Notes under the pieces: model-generated | Databases searched by the model: none | What the model was told of the DNA's origin: nothing | The model's input: the letters and a program-made list of their open reading frames with translations, nothing else | From: Mugil cephalus | Taxonomy: Eukaryota > Chordata > Actinopteri > Mugiliformes > Mugilidae | Direction of reading: 5' to 3' | Assembly: GCF_022458985.1 (NCBI RefSeq) | Contig: NC_061771.1 | Coordinates: 20,099,501-20,163,500 of the forward strand | DNA length: 64,000 nt | Shown here: positions 22,090-32,890 of the stretch, piece by piece | Position numbering within the stretch: position 1 is the first letter of the stretch | How the letters are laid out: each line of letters starts with the position of its first letter | Made by a program: the position numbers and the translations under genes

Positions 22090-25000
22090 ATGGGAGAAGT
22101 GAAGGTGGAACTAGATGAGGAGGAGCAGACGAAACACGACTTCTCGTCGGCGCCACTCCCGGAGCCGCTGCTCTTAATCCTCTCCCCGCCTCCACCTTTC
22201 CTGACGGTCCCCGGTGAGCCGACCATGCTTTGGCCGAAATGGCTGAAAGCCTTTGAACACTACATCAAAGGTCTCGGTGAAAAGGAGCTTGCCGACTCCA
22301 CAAAGTGTTTGCTCTTACAGAACTGCCTCGGCCCGGAGGGGGAGCGGATCTTCACAACTCTGATCCGAGGTGAGAGCACGTACGCGGCAGCCGTCTCCAC
22401 CCTGACTGTTTACTTCACCTCCGATAGCAGCGCTCAAGCGCGGCGCCTTAGATTCCACCAAAGGTCTCAGATGCCTGGAGAGACGGTGGATCAGTTCGTC
22501 TCCGCTTTAGAAGAGTTGCTGAGGCCTTGCGGCTATGGAAACTTACAGGACAAACTTATCCTGGATCAGCTGATTGAAAAGACGAACTACCCACAGCTCA
22601 GAGAGAGGCTGCTGCAAGCGAGAGAAACTTTAACGTTGGCCTCGGCGTTAGTCGTCGGTAAAGACGTGGAATCTCAGCTGTTTGATGTTCACGAGGTCAG
22701 CGTGTACATCGGAGACGACTTGCAACCCTCCGCTAAAAGAAAAGCTAGAAGAGGAAGGCCTCGGCGCGGGGAGGAAAGGAAGCAAACAAAACCCTGTTTG
22801 ACTAAAACGCTAACACGAGTCAAAGACGACTACTACTACAGCAAAGATAAGCAGTATTACAGTGATAACGATGAGAAGGAGATTAAGAGGAAGGATGAGG
22901 CTGATAAGGTAGGTGATGACGATGATGATAATGGAGAATCATCATCGTCATTTGAGGTCAAAGATGAAGATTACGACAACGTCGACAGTGACAACGACGC
23001 TGACGATCGTGACGACGACGATTACGGCGTCTTGTCTCCGACGGCGCAAAAAGGCCACCGCTGTCCCTTCTGCAACAGCAGGCCCTTCAGAGATACGCAC
23101 AAGCTCGCCAGACACATGAGGATGCACACGAAGGAGAAACCGTACGCCTGCCCGGTCTGCGCCGTGACCTTCAGCCAGTCCTACCACATGACCCGGCACC
23201 TGAGGAACCAGCACAGCGCCGGCCCGCACATCTGCAGCACCTGCGGGGAAAGCTTGGCGAGCCCCGCGGAGCTGCTGACGCACAGGAGGACGCACAAGCC
23301 TCGGGTTCTGTCGTGCACGGCGTGCGAGGAAACGTTCACCAACAGCGGTGAACTTTCCAGTCACATCATGACACACAGCGAAAAGACGGCCACGCAGCAG
23401 GGAGGAAGTTTGGAGGACGCCGATGAAACTGGATGTAAAAATGAAGACGTAGCTAATGGCGATTCTAAGGGCAAAGCGTCTGAAGACGTGGATACGACAG
23501 AAGAGAAGAACTCGGATGAAGCTGAATCTCAAAATGGAGACGGGAAGAAAAAAACAGCCACCTCCGAAACCAAGAGAAAGGGACATTACTGTCCCATCTG
23601 CGTCGGGCGACGCTTCAGAGGTGCGAACAAACTCGCCAGACACATGAGGACACATACGAAGGAGAAACCCTTCAGCTGCCCGGTCTGCGCCTTGACCTTC
23701 AGCCAGTCCTACCACATGACCCGACACGTGAGGAACCAGCACGGCTTGGGCGAATACATCTGCTCTAAATGCGGGGAGAGTCTCGGCAGCTTGCTGGAAC
23801 TGAAAGCCCACAGGAAGACCCATGTAATCGAAGGCCTCACGTGTTTCGCGTGCAACAAACAGTTCAAGGAGAAGTCGGCCCTGGCGAGTCATCTCAAATT
23901 GCACAAGAAGGTCGAGTCCAGCCCTCGAAGCCTCGTCTGCGGCGACTGCGGCAAAGTATTCGGCCGGCTGTATCATCTGAAGAGGCACATAGTGACTCAC
24001 CGGAAAGAAGCGGATGCCGAGTGTTACACGTGTCCCGATTGTCACAAGGTCTTCGCCTTCCCAGAAGACCTCAACAAACACCTGGAGATCCACGTGAAAG
24101 AAAACAGCGGGACTTGTCCTAAATGTGACGAAACCTTCGGTAGCCCGGAGGAGCTGGAGACGCACATGGGGGTTCACCAGAAGTCTTACAGCTGCAGCAC
24201 CTGCGAGAAGAAGTTTAAGGTGGAGTACGCCCTGAAGAAGCACGAGCAAGGTCACCTCAGCGAGCAGTATTACTGCTCGCTGTGCCGCAAGCGCTTCCTC
24301 AAGCTTTCTCACTACAAGAGACACGTGCTGGTCCACAAAAGGCGAGAATCTAGATGCCCACACTGCGACGGCGTTTTTCTGCAGCTAACGGCTTTGAAGT
24401 ATCACCTGCGGACTCACACCGAGGAGAGACCGTACCAGTGCTCTTGTTGCATCGAAACCTTCGAAGAGAAGGAAGCTCTAGAGCAGCATTGCCTCAAACA
24501 CCGGAAGTTCAAGAAGGAGAAGCCGTACTCGTGCACTCGGTGCGACTTTGCTTTCTCCACGCTGATCGAGCTAACGGAGCACATGGGCTCGCACGAGGGG
24601 GAGCAGCCCATGACTTGCCCGGTGTGCGGCAGGACTTTCCTGAACAAGAACAAGCTGGACAAGCACCTGTCGATCCACACGGGGGAGAGGCCTCACCTCT
24701 GCTCCGTCTGCGGCAACGGCTTCCCGTCGGCCGCCAGCCTCAAGCTGCACATCCACGTTCACACCGGGGAGAAGCCCTTTCAGTGCGCGCAGTGCAGCAA
24801 GAGCTTCAGGTCGTCCAGTGGGCTGCGTCTCCACAGCAGGCAGCACATGGAGGTGCGACCCAGCTACGAGTGTCCCGAGTGCGGGCGGACGTACGGCCGC
24901 ATGACGGAGCTGAAGATGCACCAGCGTTACCACACGGGAGATAAACCGTACGCGTGCTCCTGCTGCAACAAGCGCTTCATTAGCAAGGACAAACTCAACG

Positions 25001-25107
25001 TACACATGAGGATACACACGGGGGAGAGGCCTTACTCCTGCCCTCACTGCGCGCAGACATTCACACAGACCGGGGACAGAAACAGACACGTCAGTAAATA
25101 CCACTAG
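22090..25107 (+). CDS. Gag capsid-like domain fused to 22 C2H2 zinc fingers
   Basis: Intact 1005-residue frame in one exon; probably a nuclear DNA-binding protein. Residues about 45-195 resemble the Ty3/gypsy Gag capsid: WPKWLKAFEHYI, then LLLQNCLGPEGERIF, then RRLRFHQRSQMPGETVDQFV (about 118-137), then LILDQLIEKTNYPQLRERLL. An AT-hook (RGRPRRG) lies at about 221-227, and an Asp/Glu-rich stretch at about 250-312. C2H2 fingers 1-4 start at Cys325, a charged linker covers about 430-496, and fingers 5-22 run to the C-terminus. Linkers are TGE(K/R)P or TKEKP-like. No protease, reverse transcriptase, integrase or flanking LTR was seen, so this looks like a host gene that captured a gag domain. The ATG at 22090 is the first in frame after the upstream TGA. 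A SCAN domain was considered; the long Gag-type block fits better. No orthologue name is offered. Confidence 0.85.
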   Translation: MGEVKVELDEEEQTKHDFSSAPLPEPLLLILSPPPPFLTVPGEPTMLWPKWLKAFEHYIKGLGEKELADSTKCLLLQNCLGPEGERIFTTLIRGESTYAAAVSTLTVYFTSDSSAQARRLRFHQRSQMPGETVDQFVSALEELLRPCGYGNLQDKLILDQLIEKTNYPQLRERLLQARETLTLASALVVGKDVESQLFDVHEVSVYIGDDLQPSAKRKARRGRPRRGEERKQTKPCLTKTLTRVKDDYYYSKDKQYYSDNDEKEIKRKDEADKVGDDDDDNGESSSSFEVKDEDYDNVDSDNDADDRDDDDYGVLSPTAQKGHRCPFCNSRPFRDTHKLARHMRMHTKEKPYACPVCAVTFSQSYHMTRHLRNQHSAGPHICSTCGESLASPAELLTHRRTHKPRVLSCTACEETFTNSGELSSHIMTHSEKTATQQGGSLEDADETGCKNEDVANGDSKGKASEDVDTTEEKNSDEAESQNGDGKKKTATSETKRKGHYCPICVGRRFRGANKLARHMRTHTKEKPFSCPVCALTFSQSYHMTRHVRNQHGLGEYICSKCGESLGSLLELKAHRKTHVIEGLTCFACNKQFKEKSALASHLKLHKKVESSPRSLVCGDCGKVFGRLYHLKRHIVTHRKEADAECYTCPDCHKVFAFPEDLNKHLEIHVKENSGTCPKCDETFGSPEELETHMGVHQKSYSCSTCEKKFKVEYALKKHEQGHLSEQYYCSLCRKRFLKLSHYKRHVLVHKRRESRCPHCDGVFLQLTALKYHLRTHTEERPYQCSCCIETFEEKEALEQHCLKHRKFKKEKPYSCTRCDFAFSTLIELTEHMGSHEGEQPMTCPVCGRTFLNKNKLDKHLSIHTGERPHLCSVCGNGFPSAASLKLHIHVHTGEKPFQCAQCSKSFRSSSGLRLHSRQHMEVRPSYECPECGRTYGRMTELKMHQRYHTGDKPYACSCCNKRFISKDKLNVHMRIHTGERPYSCPHCAQTFTQTGDRNRHVSKYH

Positions 25108-26028
25108 TCTGATGTTATAGTAGCCCAACGGAGACACTTCGGTTGTTACTTATGAAGGATCGTGCCAGTGGTTGTGCATGTTTGTAAGGTCAGGCATTAA
25201 CCGTTTATTCACAATCATGTATGAAACCAGGTTATTTCAAGCAGCCGTGACGTCCGAATGATCGTAATGGAGGAGGTTATGTGACCGTTCTTTTAATGAA
25301 AATAGCACTTTTGACATATTCAAGCGAAGTTACGTAAGTATTTTAAGTTTCAGTTCTTTCACATGTATTCACAAAAAAACTGAAGAAGCAGAATTTCTCA
25401 GATGTTTAAATGCCTGATCGCAGCTAAGTGCTTATGATGATTAAAACCAAAACCCGTCTGAAAGCAACTGAGCCAAGCAACGTTTCAGTTTGGCATCGTT
25501 ATTGGACTGTACATTTTTGTAGCCACTCTGTAAATTAGTGTTACGTGGAGATAATTCTCAGTGTCTGTTTCTCAGCTGATAATGTTTAGTTTATATTTAC
25601 TACTGAAACAAATCACTTATCCAAACGAAGCAGAATCATGGCATTAAGAGGTGATCGGATATGAACCTTCAAACTCACAGTTTTCTGTTTTGTTTTTTTG
25701 TTTGTTTGTTTTCTGAAACATTTGTACATGTGTGCAAACACATGCAAAACCACAACACTAGTGTCAACAATGTGTTCCAGAGAAGTTGCCACTGTTTGTC
25801 TGTTTCATGCCACTACATTATATAAAGATACAAACACTCTGCATGATTTAGGTTTAGTCCCTGAACCTATGTCCACTCACATCCGTGCCTGAAGCATCCT
25901 TTCCATGAAGACGTCATGCTAGTGGCCAGTATGGGAATCTTTGGCCTTTAAGTCCGTGGGTACAAACTAGATACATCCTACATCCTCTAAACACAAACAA
26001 ATTACACTAAATGATTCCACGGTGATTG

Positions 26029-26064
<36 letters not shown>

Positions 26065-26185
26065 GTCTTGTAATAATATTATGTACGTCCTCATTTCACT
26101 TTTTGATATCTTTGATGGTGCTTTTCTGTAAGGAAGCATTTTGTGTTTTGAGAAGTGCCAAAAAATAAAGCTGTTATTCACTTGA
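25108..26185 (+). other. 3' untranslated region of the Gag-zinc-finger gene
   Basis: About 1.1 kb after the TAG, ending near the AATAAA at 26164. It includes a T/G-rich run near 26030-26065. No pol-like coding remnant was seen. Confidence 0.55.
26164..26169 (+). terminator. Poly(A) signal of the Gag-zinc-finger gene
   Basis: AATAAA in AAAAATAAAGCTG, about 1.06 kb after the stop codon; the best signal before gpank1. Confidence 0.5.
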
Positions 26186-26813
26186 CTAGTCTGTAGTGGG
26201 ATTATATATGTAGGAGCCATTTTGTTGTCTTTGGTGATTAGACCCAGTAGAGATGTCATAGATTCTCAGGAGAAGTAAATGCGTGTTTCCCCAGGAGGTA
26301 ATGACTGCAGGATGGCGGTGGCAGCAGTTTGAAAGAAATGACGTTTGAAAACAGAAGAGAAAAGTATTTAAATTTGACAGTAAAGACACAATTGGCTAAT
26401 CTGAATCTGAATAGTTAAACTAGAAACTCTCAGAGTCAAGAGTCATAGAGAGAGAGAAGGAGTTGTGATGGAGAAAGATAAGTCTTCCTGATTGGATTTA
26501 ATGCTGAACTTCATTACAGAAAGAATTAGTCAGGAACAGTGGAACACAAACAAAAGTCTTTATGGTTGAGAGTAATTTAATGATGGGTGTCGTCACTTTC
26601 ACTTCTCACAGCTTCAGAAAGTAGTTGGTCTGATTAATATTTTACACGTAAATATCTGTGTTACAGACTCGCTCACTGTAAAACTGTGTAACATACACGT
26701 GTTTAGCGCATTTAATTGACTGTGTTTACACACCCTTAGTAAACATTAGAGCAAACGGTAGACAGCCATCCAGACTGGTAGGTGGCAGCACTCTCAGCTA
26801 CATGCCAGACTGA

Positions 26814-27433
26814 AGGGATGTGCGATACCACCATTTTAACTTTCGGCCCGATACCAAGTAATACCAAGCCTAATATCCCGATATCGGTACATTCAGACTT
26901 TTACTTGCGTATAAATGGAAATAATGACGTTTATCATACTTATCTTTAATCGGAGCAATTAAAAGACAATATGAGCAAATTATATTTAAAAAAAAAAAAA
27001 CTCAAGAAAAAAATAAAGTAAGAGCAGTGGCTCTGACTTCGATATGATTTTGTTTGGACCAGACAGAGTGGTATTCAGGTTAGAACTACATTCTCTATCA
27101 TATCATATTTTGTAAAGAAATAACAACATGTTGACATATAAGCCTGCGATGGGCACTGTGATGTGATGTATTTTCACTATACATGAAAATACATGTCTGC
27201 CTCTGAATTTGAGGGCTTCCGTCATAGAGGTAAGTCTCAAGTGTGGGGACGTTTCCCTGCGCACCCCCTCTCTCACACGCACGTTTTACTTTTTTAGAAC
27301 TGATTACAGATCAGTGAAAGTATTAATATTTCTCTGAAGGCGGCCTTGGGATATTTTGATGTGAAGATCGATTCTTTAAAAAAGATGTCTGTATCCCAAG
27401 TATCGATGTTTCTGGATCGATACGCAGACCCCT
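26814..27433. mobile_element. Non-autonomous inverted-repeat element upstream of gpank1
   Basis: Left end AGGGATGTGCGATAC; right end, read on the other strand, AGGGGTCTGCGTATC. Both ends continue into GATAC/ATCGAT-rich sequence, as in a common fish repeat. No coding capacity was seen. Its right end lies about 470 bp before the gpank1 start codon. Confidence 0.5.
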
Positions 27434-27906
27434 ATGCTCGGGAGGAAGTGGGCCGACGCTAGCTTGAAGAGCCTTGAAATATTGAATAATTTTAGTCTTG
27501 TGCCTTATTTACCTTTCGACATTTCGCATAGATTGCATCTCTATGTGATGTGGGTAATGTTTTATCCGAAGTCTTCTCTAAACTAACTACCTAAACGCCT
27601 TACAATCGTCTAAATGTTCATGCTAACCGATGCTAGGTGGCTAGCTAACTTCTGTTGTTTAAAGCTGCCAAGGCTGGCTGTGTTACTCAGATAAATAGTC
27701 ACGCCGGTGTTACATTATTAACATAGTGTGTGGACTGGTGTCGGTTTACCTTCAACGTGTGTTGTCGGGACTTTAATTAAAGGCTGTGTGAAGTAAACAA
27801 AAGATAAACCAGTTCGGCTTGTTGACATGGTAACACCTGAACACTCTTACTTCCTGTCACAGTAAAAACCTTCAACCTGGGACACCTGGACCTACAGTCC
27901 GTCCTC
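27434..27906 (+). promoter_or_regulatory. gpank1: gpank1 upstream/promoter interval
   Basis: Contains ETS-type motifs (GAGGAAGTGGG near 27442 and ACTTCCTGTC near 27850) in an interval with no TATA box that I could recognise. The transcription start was not located. Confidence 0.35.
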
Positions 27907-30493
27907 ATGGCTGCTTTAGGTTTCACTCCTGCCAGCGACCACGATGTTTTCAGCATTGAGACCGGTCCATCCAGCTCTAAAACGAGCAGCGTGCTTAGTG
28001 GGAAAGAAATCAGGCATTTCTACGAGAACTTGATAAAAGGTGACAGAGATCAAGATGAGTCAAGAGACCAACATCATAGCAGAGAACATCCGGGTAGACA
28101 CTCAAGTGGAGGAGCGAGGGCGAGGAGGAAGAGGAGGAGGGGGAACGGGGCTGGGGAGGGTCAGCAGGGTCAGACTTCTTCTGTGGTGCAAAGAGTGGGT
28201 GTAAGTGAAGAGGATCAGAGAAGAGAGACGAGACAGTCGGAGAGATCCATGGAGCTGCTGGGACTCCGGTTGCTACGCTGTGCCCACGAAGGAGACATCC
28301 CCGTCCTCAAAGAGCTGCTCTCTAAGGGAGTCGACATCAACTTCCAGGTATAATACTTAAAGCTCAGCATCTTTTCATTTTTAGGGTGTACACAACTGAT
28401 AATTTGCTTCCCAAAAGTGTGCGCTTTCACCTGCAGGACGCTTTCTTCTGGACGGCGGTGATGTGCGCAAGCTGGTCCGGACAGAGGGCGGCGGTGAGAC
28501 TGCTGCTGCAACACGGAGCTGCCTGGGTTGGAGTGGTGGATACGCAGGGCAGAGATGCTAAAGACCTGGCCCTGGAAGGTAGAGCCATGCAGCCTCCATT
28601 CATACATTTATGTGTGCATGTGTAGTAATGTTTAACTCATTCGTTTGTTTGTTTCCCCTCAGCGGGCCACAGTGATGTGGTGGAGGAGTTGATGAGCTAT
28701 GGGAGAAGTTCACAGGGGGAAACGCAGTGTGACAGAAGGTGAAAACACTCTCTGAGAGACATGCAGTTTTTAAATCAGATCTGAACTCTTCCTACGTCTG
28801 GGTAAAGGATCAGTCACTGCCGTCTTGTCAGGTCTAATCTCATCAGTCTAATATTGATTTCTTTTTAACGCTCATACCTTATTTTTTAAGGCATTAAGGG
28901 ACAAAAGTGTCCTCTTCAAAAACGACCCATAAAAAAAGCATAGGTTAAAAAAAAGTACTTTTTCTTACATAAATCTTTTAATCCACTTCAGTGCTGATTT
29001 TAATGAGATTTGCTACAAAAAAATAATAATAATAAAAAAAAAACATCAAAATCAGTGTTACTATTAAGCATTCACATGTCCAAGGCTCCAGTAATCACTG
29101 CAAGAAAAATCCACTTTGCACTAGATTATTGAAAATATTCCAATTTTTGTGTTTTTGTTTTGTTTGTTTTTTTTAATTGTGATTCCATCACACTGGCATA
29201 TAAAGGGCTAAAAGTCAGAAAATAATCAAACTTTTGGTATTTGTGATTAGTAGGAAAAAGCAAATAGCAAAGGACACTTTTGTCCTTATTAGGGCATGAG
29301 GGTTAAATCAGATAACCATATAACAGGTTATTTGACTTCCAGAGTTTGAAAATCCCCTTTCAATTGATGAATTAAAGGCTGATCATAGTGTGTACTAAAC
29401 AGGAGATTTTATGACTTCATAACCTCTGTTAACTGATATACAGTGTGTTGACATCACTTTTATTTGTCATCACTAATCACTATATGGGCCTGAGTTAAAC
29501 ACACTTCCTGCAGAGGTTGAAGGAAGCATTATGCCTTTGAGAGAATTACTGTGAAAACTTAAACCAAAGAGCAAATCTAACAGTTAGGTTAGAAATATAA
29601 AAATAAAGGTAAGGTATAAAATCAATACAGTATGGAGTAATGGCTCACTGGTGAAAACATTAAAGGCCTTGCAGGCGGCGCAGAGTTACGTTAGGTCACT
29701 GCTCTCTGGTCACAGTTCGTACCAATAAAAATGTAGAAAGATAAAGCAGTTGGTCTCACCGAGATACGAATATTTGCTTTACCTAAGGCCTTGTTAGATA
29801 CTACAACTACATTTATGACAAGATTCCAGTCTGATATTACACCAAATTATTTATAACGTCTTGTCCATCAGTGGTTAGAGTTGAAGTGCATCAGTAACAG
29901 ATCTGTTAAGGCCAGGAAAAGCACGATTAATACAGCAGACAAAACCTGGCTTAATGTGTATATTGCCAACAAACTGTTAATTAAAAACGGAGTAGGAAAA
30001 AAGTAAATCCGTCACTAATATTTCTTTTGACGTCTATGTTGTATCTTCCAGCTCCAGGTCCCTCCAGTCTCAGTGGTGCGACGTGTGCGGCAGCGAGTAC
30101 AGCAGCAGCTTGTCATCACATCTGTCGTCCACTCTGCACCAGTTCAGTCTGCGGCGTCCTCCACCCACCCCCTACTACTGCCTCCCGCCCTCCAGTAACA
30201 GCTACAAGATGATGGTTCGTTGTGGCTGGAAACCGGGGACAGGGCTGGGGCCGGAGGGAGAGGGCCCCCAACAACCAGTGCCCACTGTGTTGAAGAGAGA
30301 CCAGGAGGGTTTGGGGTTTGGACACCAGAAAAGAGCCAAAGTTACTCACTTCCAAGCCGGGGATAAGGACGCCGTGAAACCCCGGTCCAGAGAGGAGAGG
30401 GGGAAGAGAGGACAGAGGAAGGAAGAATGTAAGAGAAAAGAGGAAAAGGACAAAAATTGGGAAAGAGATTTTCGCGCGTCGTTCTATTCATGA
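27907..30493 (+). CDS. gpank1: G-patch and ankyrin repeat protein GPANK1
   Basis: Four exons, 27907-28347, 28437-28578, 28663-28738 and 30052-30493, join in frame to give 366 residues, close to the mammalian length. The N-terminal 110 residues are charged and low in complexity. Ankyrin-like helices follow, at about residues 115-215 ([20 protein letters not shown], then [20 protein letters not shown], then [14 protein letters not shown]). A C2H2-like motif ([15 protein letters not shown]) lies near 228 and a G-patch at about 269-313 ([14 protein letters not shown] and EGLGFG). The C-terminus is Lys/Glu-rich. The domain order is that of GPANK1 (BAT4); G-patch proteins commonly bind RNA or DEAH helicases, but the exact role is unclear. 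ATG context CCTCATGG is good. All borders are AG/GT. Human GPANK1 lies in the MHC class III region, so its position here differs. Confidence 0.9.
28865..29306. mobile_element. piggyBac-like MITE with TTAA flanks
   Basis: In the third intron of gpank1. TTAA at 28865-28868 and 29303-29306 flank termini TTAACGCTCATACCTTA and, on the other strand, TTAACCCTCATGCCCTA. Both ends lead to the shared block GGACAAAAGTGTCCT. No coding frame is present. TTAA target sites are typical of piggyBac elements. Confidence 0.65.
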
Positions 30494-30821
30494 CGCCCGC
30501 TCACATTGACTTCTCCACAAGCGTTTTCCCACAGGCTCCACTGACAGTAAACTGACACGAGTTGTTTCTGTGTTTTTACTTCAAACTGTGGCGGTGTTTG
30601 TGAAGCCGGACGAAGCTGATCGTTAATTCCTCGACTCCCTCAGAGCTTCGTCCTAGGCCTCACACAGAGCAGCCTGTGGGCTCAGATGTGACTCATTTCA
30701 CCTTCACAGTAATTGTGTTTACTCACACAGGCCTGACCCGACAAAGATCATAAAGAGCTCTGGTCATAGTTCACTGTGCAGGAAGTCAAACACCGTTTAT
30801 GTCAAGGGTCTGATCTATGCT

Positions 30822-30827
30822 AATAAA
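30822..30827 (+). terminator. gpank1: gpank1 poly(A) signal
   Basis: AATAAA about 330 bases after the gpank1 TGA, giving a short 3' UTR (30494 to about 30845). The LINE fragment begins directly behind it. Confidence 0.5.
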
Positions 30828-30834
30828 AGAAGAT

Positions 30835-32890
30835 CTGTCGGTAAAACTGATTGTTAATTTGGATTCAGAGAAAACATTATCACATGGATACGCCTTCTTT
30901 TTACATCACCCTTTGCCCATGTTAACACAAATAGGCAGTACTCATCATATTTTCCCGTCAAGGCTGCCCGCTGTCGCCGTTGCTTCTTGCTCTTGCTATT
31001 GAGCCGCTAGCCATACGGTTGAGATCTTCTGCACATCTGCAAGGTGTTAAACGGGGAAACATTGAGCATCGGGTCTCCCTGTATGCAGATGATCTATTAA
31101 TCTATATAACAGACCCTGTTACGTGTGCCAGTAATTTCATTCAGATACTAGATGATTTTGGTACAAATCAACCTCCAAAAAACTGTTTCCCAATTAACTC
31201 TAAAGCCAAAACACTCACGCAGGGACAGATTCCTTTTAATTTCTGTCCAGAAAGTTTTCAATATCTGGGGATCAACATCACCCACTCTTTTAAGGAGTTG
31301 CATAAATATAACATTGAGAAATTGATAAATAAAGTCAAAACTGACCTACAGGGTGGTCTAAGTTGTCGTTAGCAGGCAGAGTCCAGTGCATAAAGATGGA
31401 TATCTTGCCAAGATTTTTGTTTGTTTTCCAATGTTTACCTCTCTTACTGACTAAAACATTCTTTAAAAGACTCGATCAAGTTACTCTTTCATTCCTGTGG
31501 GTGGACAAGGCAGCCAGGATTATTAAAAGCGCACTACAGTCAGCAAGGCAGGAGGGTGGACTGGGCCTATCTAACTTTATGTTATACCACTGGGCAGCAA
31601 ATATACAAAAGATACTCTGCTGGTGGTGTGAAAGTGAGTTAGACTGGTGTAAAATGGAGTCCCTTTCGGCCACACCTCTTCACTTGTGGCTCTGACATGC
31701 TTCCCTTTACCATTCTCAGTTTTGTCATATTATACCTCAAATCCTGTAACTATGAAAATATGGACAGTTTTGCAAACATTTCAAGCTAAGCAATCTTGTC
31801 CTCCCAGCTCCGTTATGCAATAATCATGCTTTTTTTTTACCCACTAAACTTGACTCTGCATTTGCACTCTGGAAGGAGAAAGGTATCATATCCTTCTGAG
31901 ATCTGTTTTTAAATGGTACATTTGTTGATTTTAAGACTCGGTCCCATAAGCATGACTTTCCCCAGACCAACTTCTTTCAAGATCATTGCAGCACATTCCC
32001 ACATTTACCGGCAGATTTATCTAAAATTCTTGACAAACCAGAAACTTGGACAAAAATGATATCAAATCTGTACTCGGGCCTTTTCCAGGCTAACTCCTCT
32101 TCACAGATCACAACAAAACAGGGGTGGGAATAAGAGCTAGGAGTCCTACTCCAGGATGCTTTGTGGGAGAGACACGAATTACAAGTGAATAACTCCACAT
32201 CCTGTGCCCGTCTTAACTCAATACAGTTCAAAGTACTGCATAGAATGCATTTCAGCAAAGCAAAACTAGCAAAGATTTTTCCTCGCAATAGTGAAGCTTG
32301 CAATAGATGTGCCTTTGTCCCAGCTGACTTAGCCCATAGTTTCTGGTCATGCTCGAAGCTAACAGGGTTCTGGAAGAACTTTTTCAAGATCATATCAGTT
32401 CTAGGTGTAGCTATCTCTCCCTGTCTGCTCATTGCTATTTTTGGAGTTCCCTCAAATTACTCCGAATTCAGTAAGCAGACGGTAAGCATTCAGTAAGCAT
32501 GTTTTAGCATTTGCCTCTCTGATTGTCTGCAGGTGTATCCTTCTGCACTGGACCCTAAACCCCCAACAGAACAATCTTGGCAGGCTGACCTAAGGAATGA
32601 CGTTGTTTAAATTAGAAAAGAAAAAATTTTCACTCTGAGGGTCAACTGAGAAATTCTATACTACATGATAACCTCTTATGTCATATTTTGATAATGTAGT
32701 TACAACCCCTACGGTGTAGGAGTGAACAACACATTCTGTTTTTTTTGTCTAACTGTGCTCTTACATCAATATGAATGTAGAAATATAAGGTGGTTGATGA
32801 GATATTCTGTTTGAAAAGGGACGACTAACTGGGGTGGGTTTTTGTTTTGAATGTTTTCTACTTGTTTGTTTACTTTCAGAAAAAAAAAAA
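30835..32890 (+). mobile_element. 5'-truncated, decayed L1-type LINE
   Basis: Pieces of an L1-clade reverse transcriptase are readable in shifting frames. LIVNLDSEK (the LDxEKAF block) lies near 30850, QGCPLSPLL-like near 30960, and YADDLLIY (the catalytic YADD) near 31080. After these come the L1 C-terminal landmarks LAGRVQCIKMDILPRFLFVF near 31370 and CNRCAFVPADLAHSFWSC near 32300. Frameshifts, stops and an internal deletion before the QGCP block make it non-functional. An A-rich tail at about 32880-32890 marks the probable 3' end. It lies on the + strand between gpank1 and cyp3a. Confidence 0.82.

Noticed and set aside
22200-22690. SCAN domain in the zinc-finger protein
   Set aside because: The region is longer than SCAN and carries the Gag-type RRxxFxxRxQ-PGET-DQF and DQLIE-RERLL blocks rather than SCAN landmarks such as the WLRPE/QFL pattern.
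22948-24363. 471-codon open frame on the minus strand
   Set aside because: It is antisense to the zinc-finger exon. Long antisense frames are expected opposite C2H2 arrays because of their codon use, and it shows no domain pattern.
27061-27906. Divergent second gene sharing the gpank1 promoter
   Set aside because: No minus-strand coding exon with a start and donor was found upstream; most of the interval is an inverted-repeat element.
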